A stretch of 64,000 nucleotides of DNA, taken from positions 1-64,000 of the forward strand of contig JALDNG010000912.1 in the NCBI GenBank assembly GCA_024349245.1. Reading direction: 5' to 3'. The notes beneath the pieces were generated by a model. That model saw nothing but the letters and a program-made list of their open reading frames with translations, was not told the origin of the DNA and did not search any database. Source of the DNA: Neodontobutis hainanensis (Eukaryota > Chordata > Actinopteri > Gobiiformes > Odontobutidae). How positions within the stretch are numbered: the stretch's first letter is position 1; every line of letters begins with the position of its first letter. The position numbers were made by a program, and so were the translations under genes. This document shows, one piece after another, positions 63,939-64,000 of the stretch.

Positions 63939-64000
63939 CATCCACATTTTGTATAACATTTTTATTTATCTCGTATCATAGTTTTGTTTTTTACCTTTAT

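Noticed and set aside
1..64000. CRISPR arrays, bacterial operons, 5S rRNA, U6 snRNA and telomeric repeats
   Set aside because: None seen. The spliceosomal introns, type II nuclear tRNA and hAT element show eukaryotic nuclear DNA.

Overview
The window is eukaryotic nuclear DNA, roughly three-quarters A+T by eye. It has few genes, long AT-rich spacers and some decayed DNA transposons. All the recognised protein genes are housekeeping genes. The six of these that are split are interrupted by extraordinarily small GT-AG introns: 22 introns can be placed exactly because removing them restores protein homology, and all are 21-26 nt long (mean about 23). Among animals, introns this short are characteristic of dicyemid mesozoans, so a dicyemid or a similarly reduced parasitic animal is the best guess. 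An orthonectid or an unsampled lineage is possible. The organism assignment is inference; the intron sizes are read directly from the sequence.

Layout, left to right. 2.5-3.5 kb (-): glycerol-3-phosphate dehydrogenase (GPD1-like), lacking its N-terminal NAD-binding part and with one broken splice acceptor. 6.6-7.3 kb (+): fossil Merlin/IS1595-like DDE transposase. 15.2-16.0 kb (+): fossil MULE transposase. 21.8-22.1 kb: GC-richer block of unknown nature. 25.5-27.2 kb (-): glutathione synthetase. 29.5-31.0 kb (+): DEAD-box helicase DDX18/Has1. 36.3-36.7 kb (+): TRMT112. 40.2-41.1 kb (+): PSMD10 (gankyrin), seven exons, with a poly(A) signal. 44.1-46.3 kb: hAT transposon with perfect 16-bp terminal inverted repeats and a decayed ZBED5/FAM200-like transposase. 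48.3-49.1 kb (-): a real but unrecognised multi-exon gene. 53.8 kb (+): tRNA-Leu(AAG). 56.3-59.1 kb (-): mitochondrial RNA polymerase with a one-base frame break at a homopolymer. 63.4-63.9 kb (+): PGRMC-type membrane haem-binding protein.

The genes do not form an operon or pathway cluster. They cover core functions: glycerol/redox metabolism, glutathione synthesis, ribosome biogenesis (DDX18, TRMT112), proteasome assembly (PSMD10), mitochondrial transcription and haem/sterol biology. Single-base frame breaks in opposite directions at homopolymers in POLRMT and TRMT112 suggest assembly errors, although real frameshifting is not excluded. The remaining roughly 50 kb shows no supported genes.
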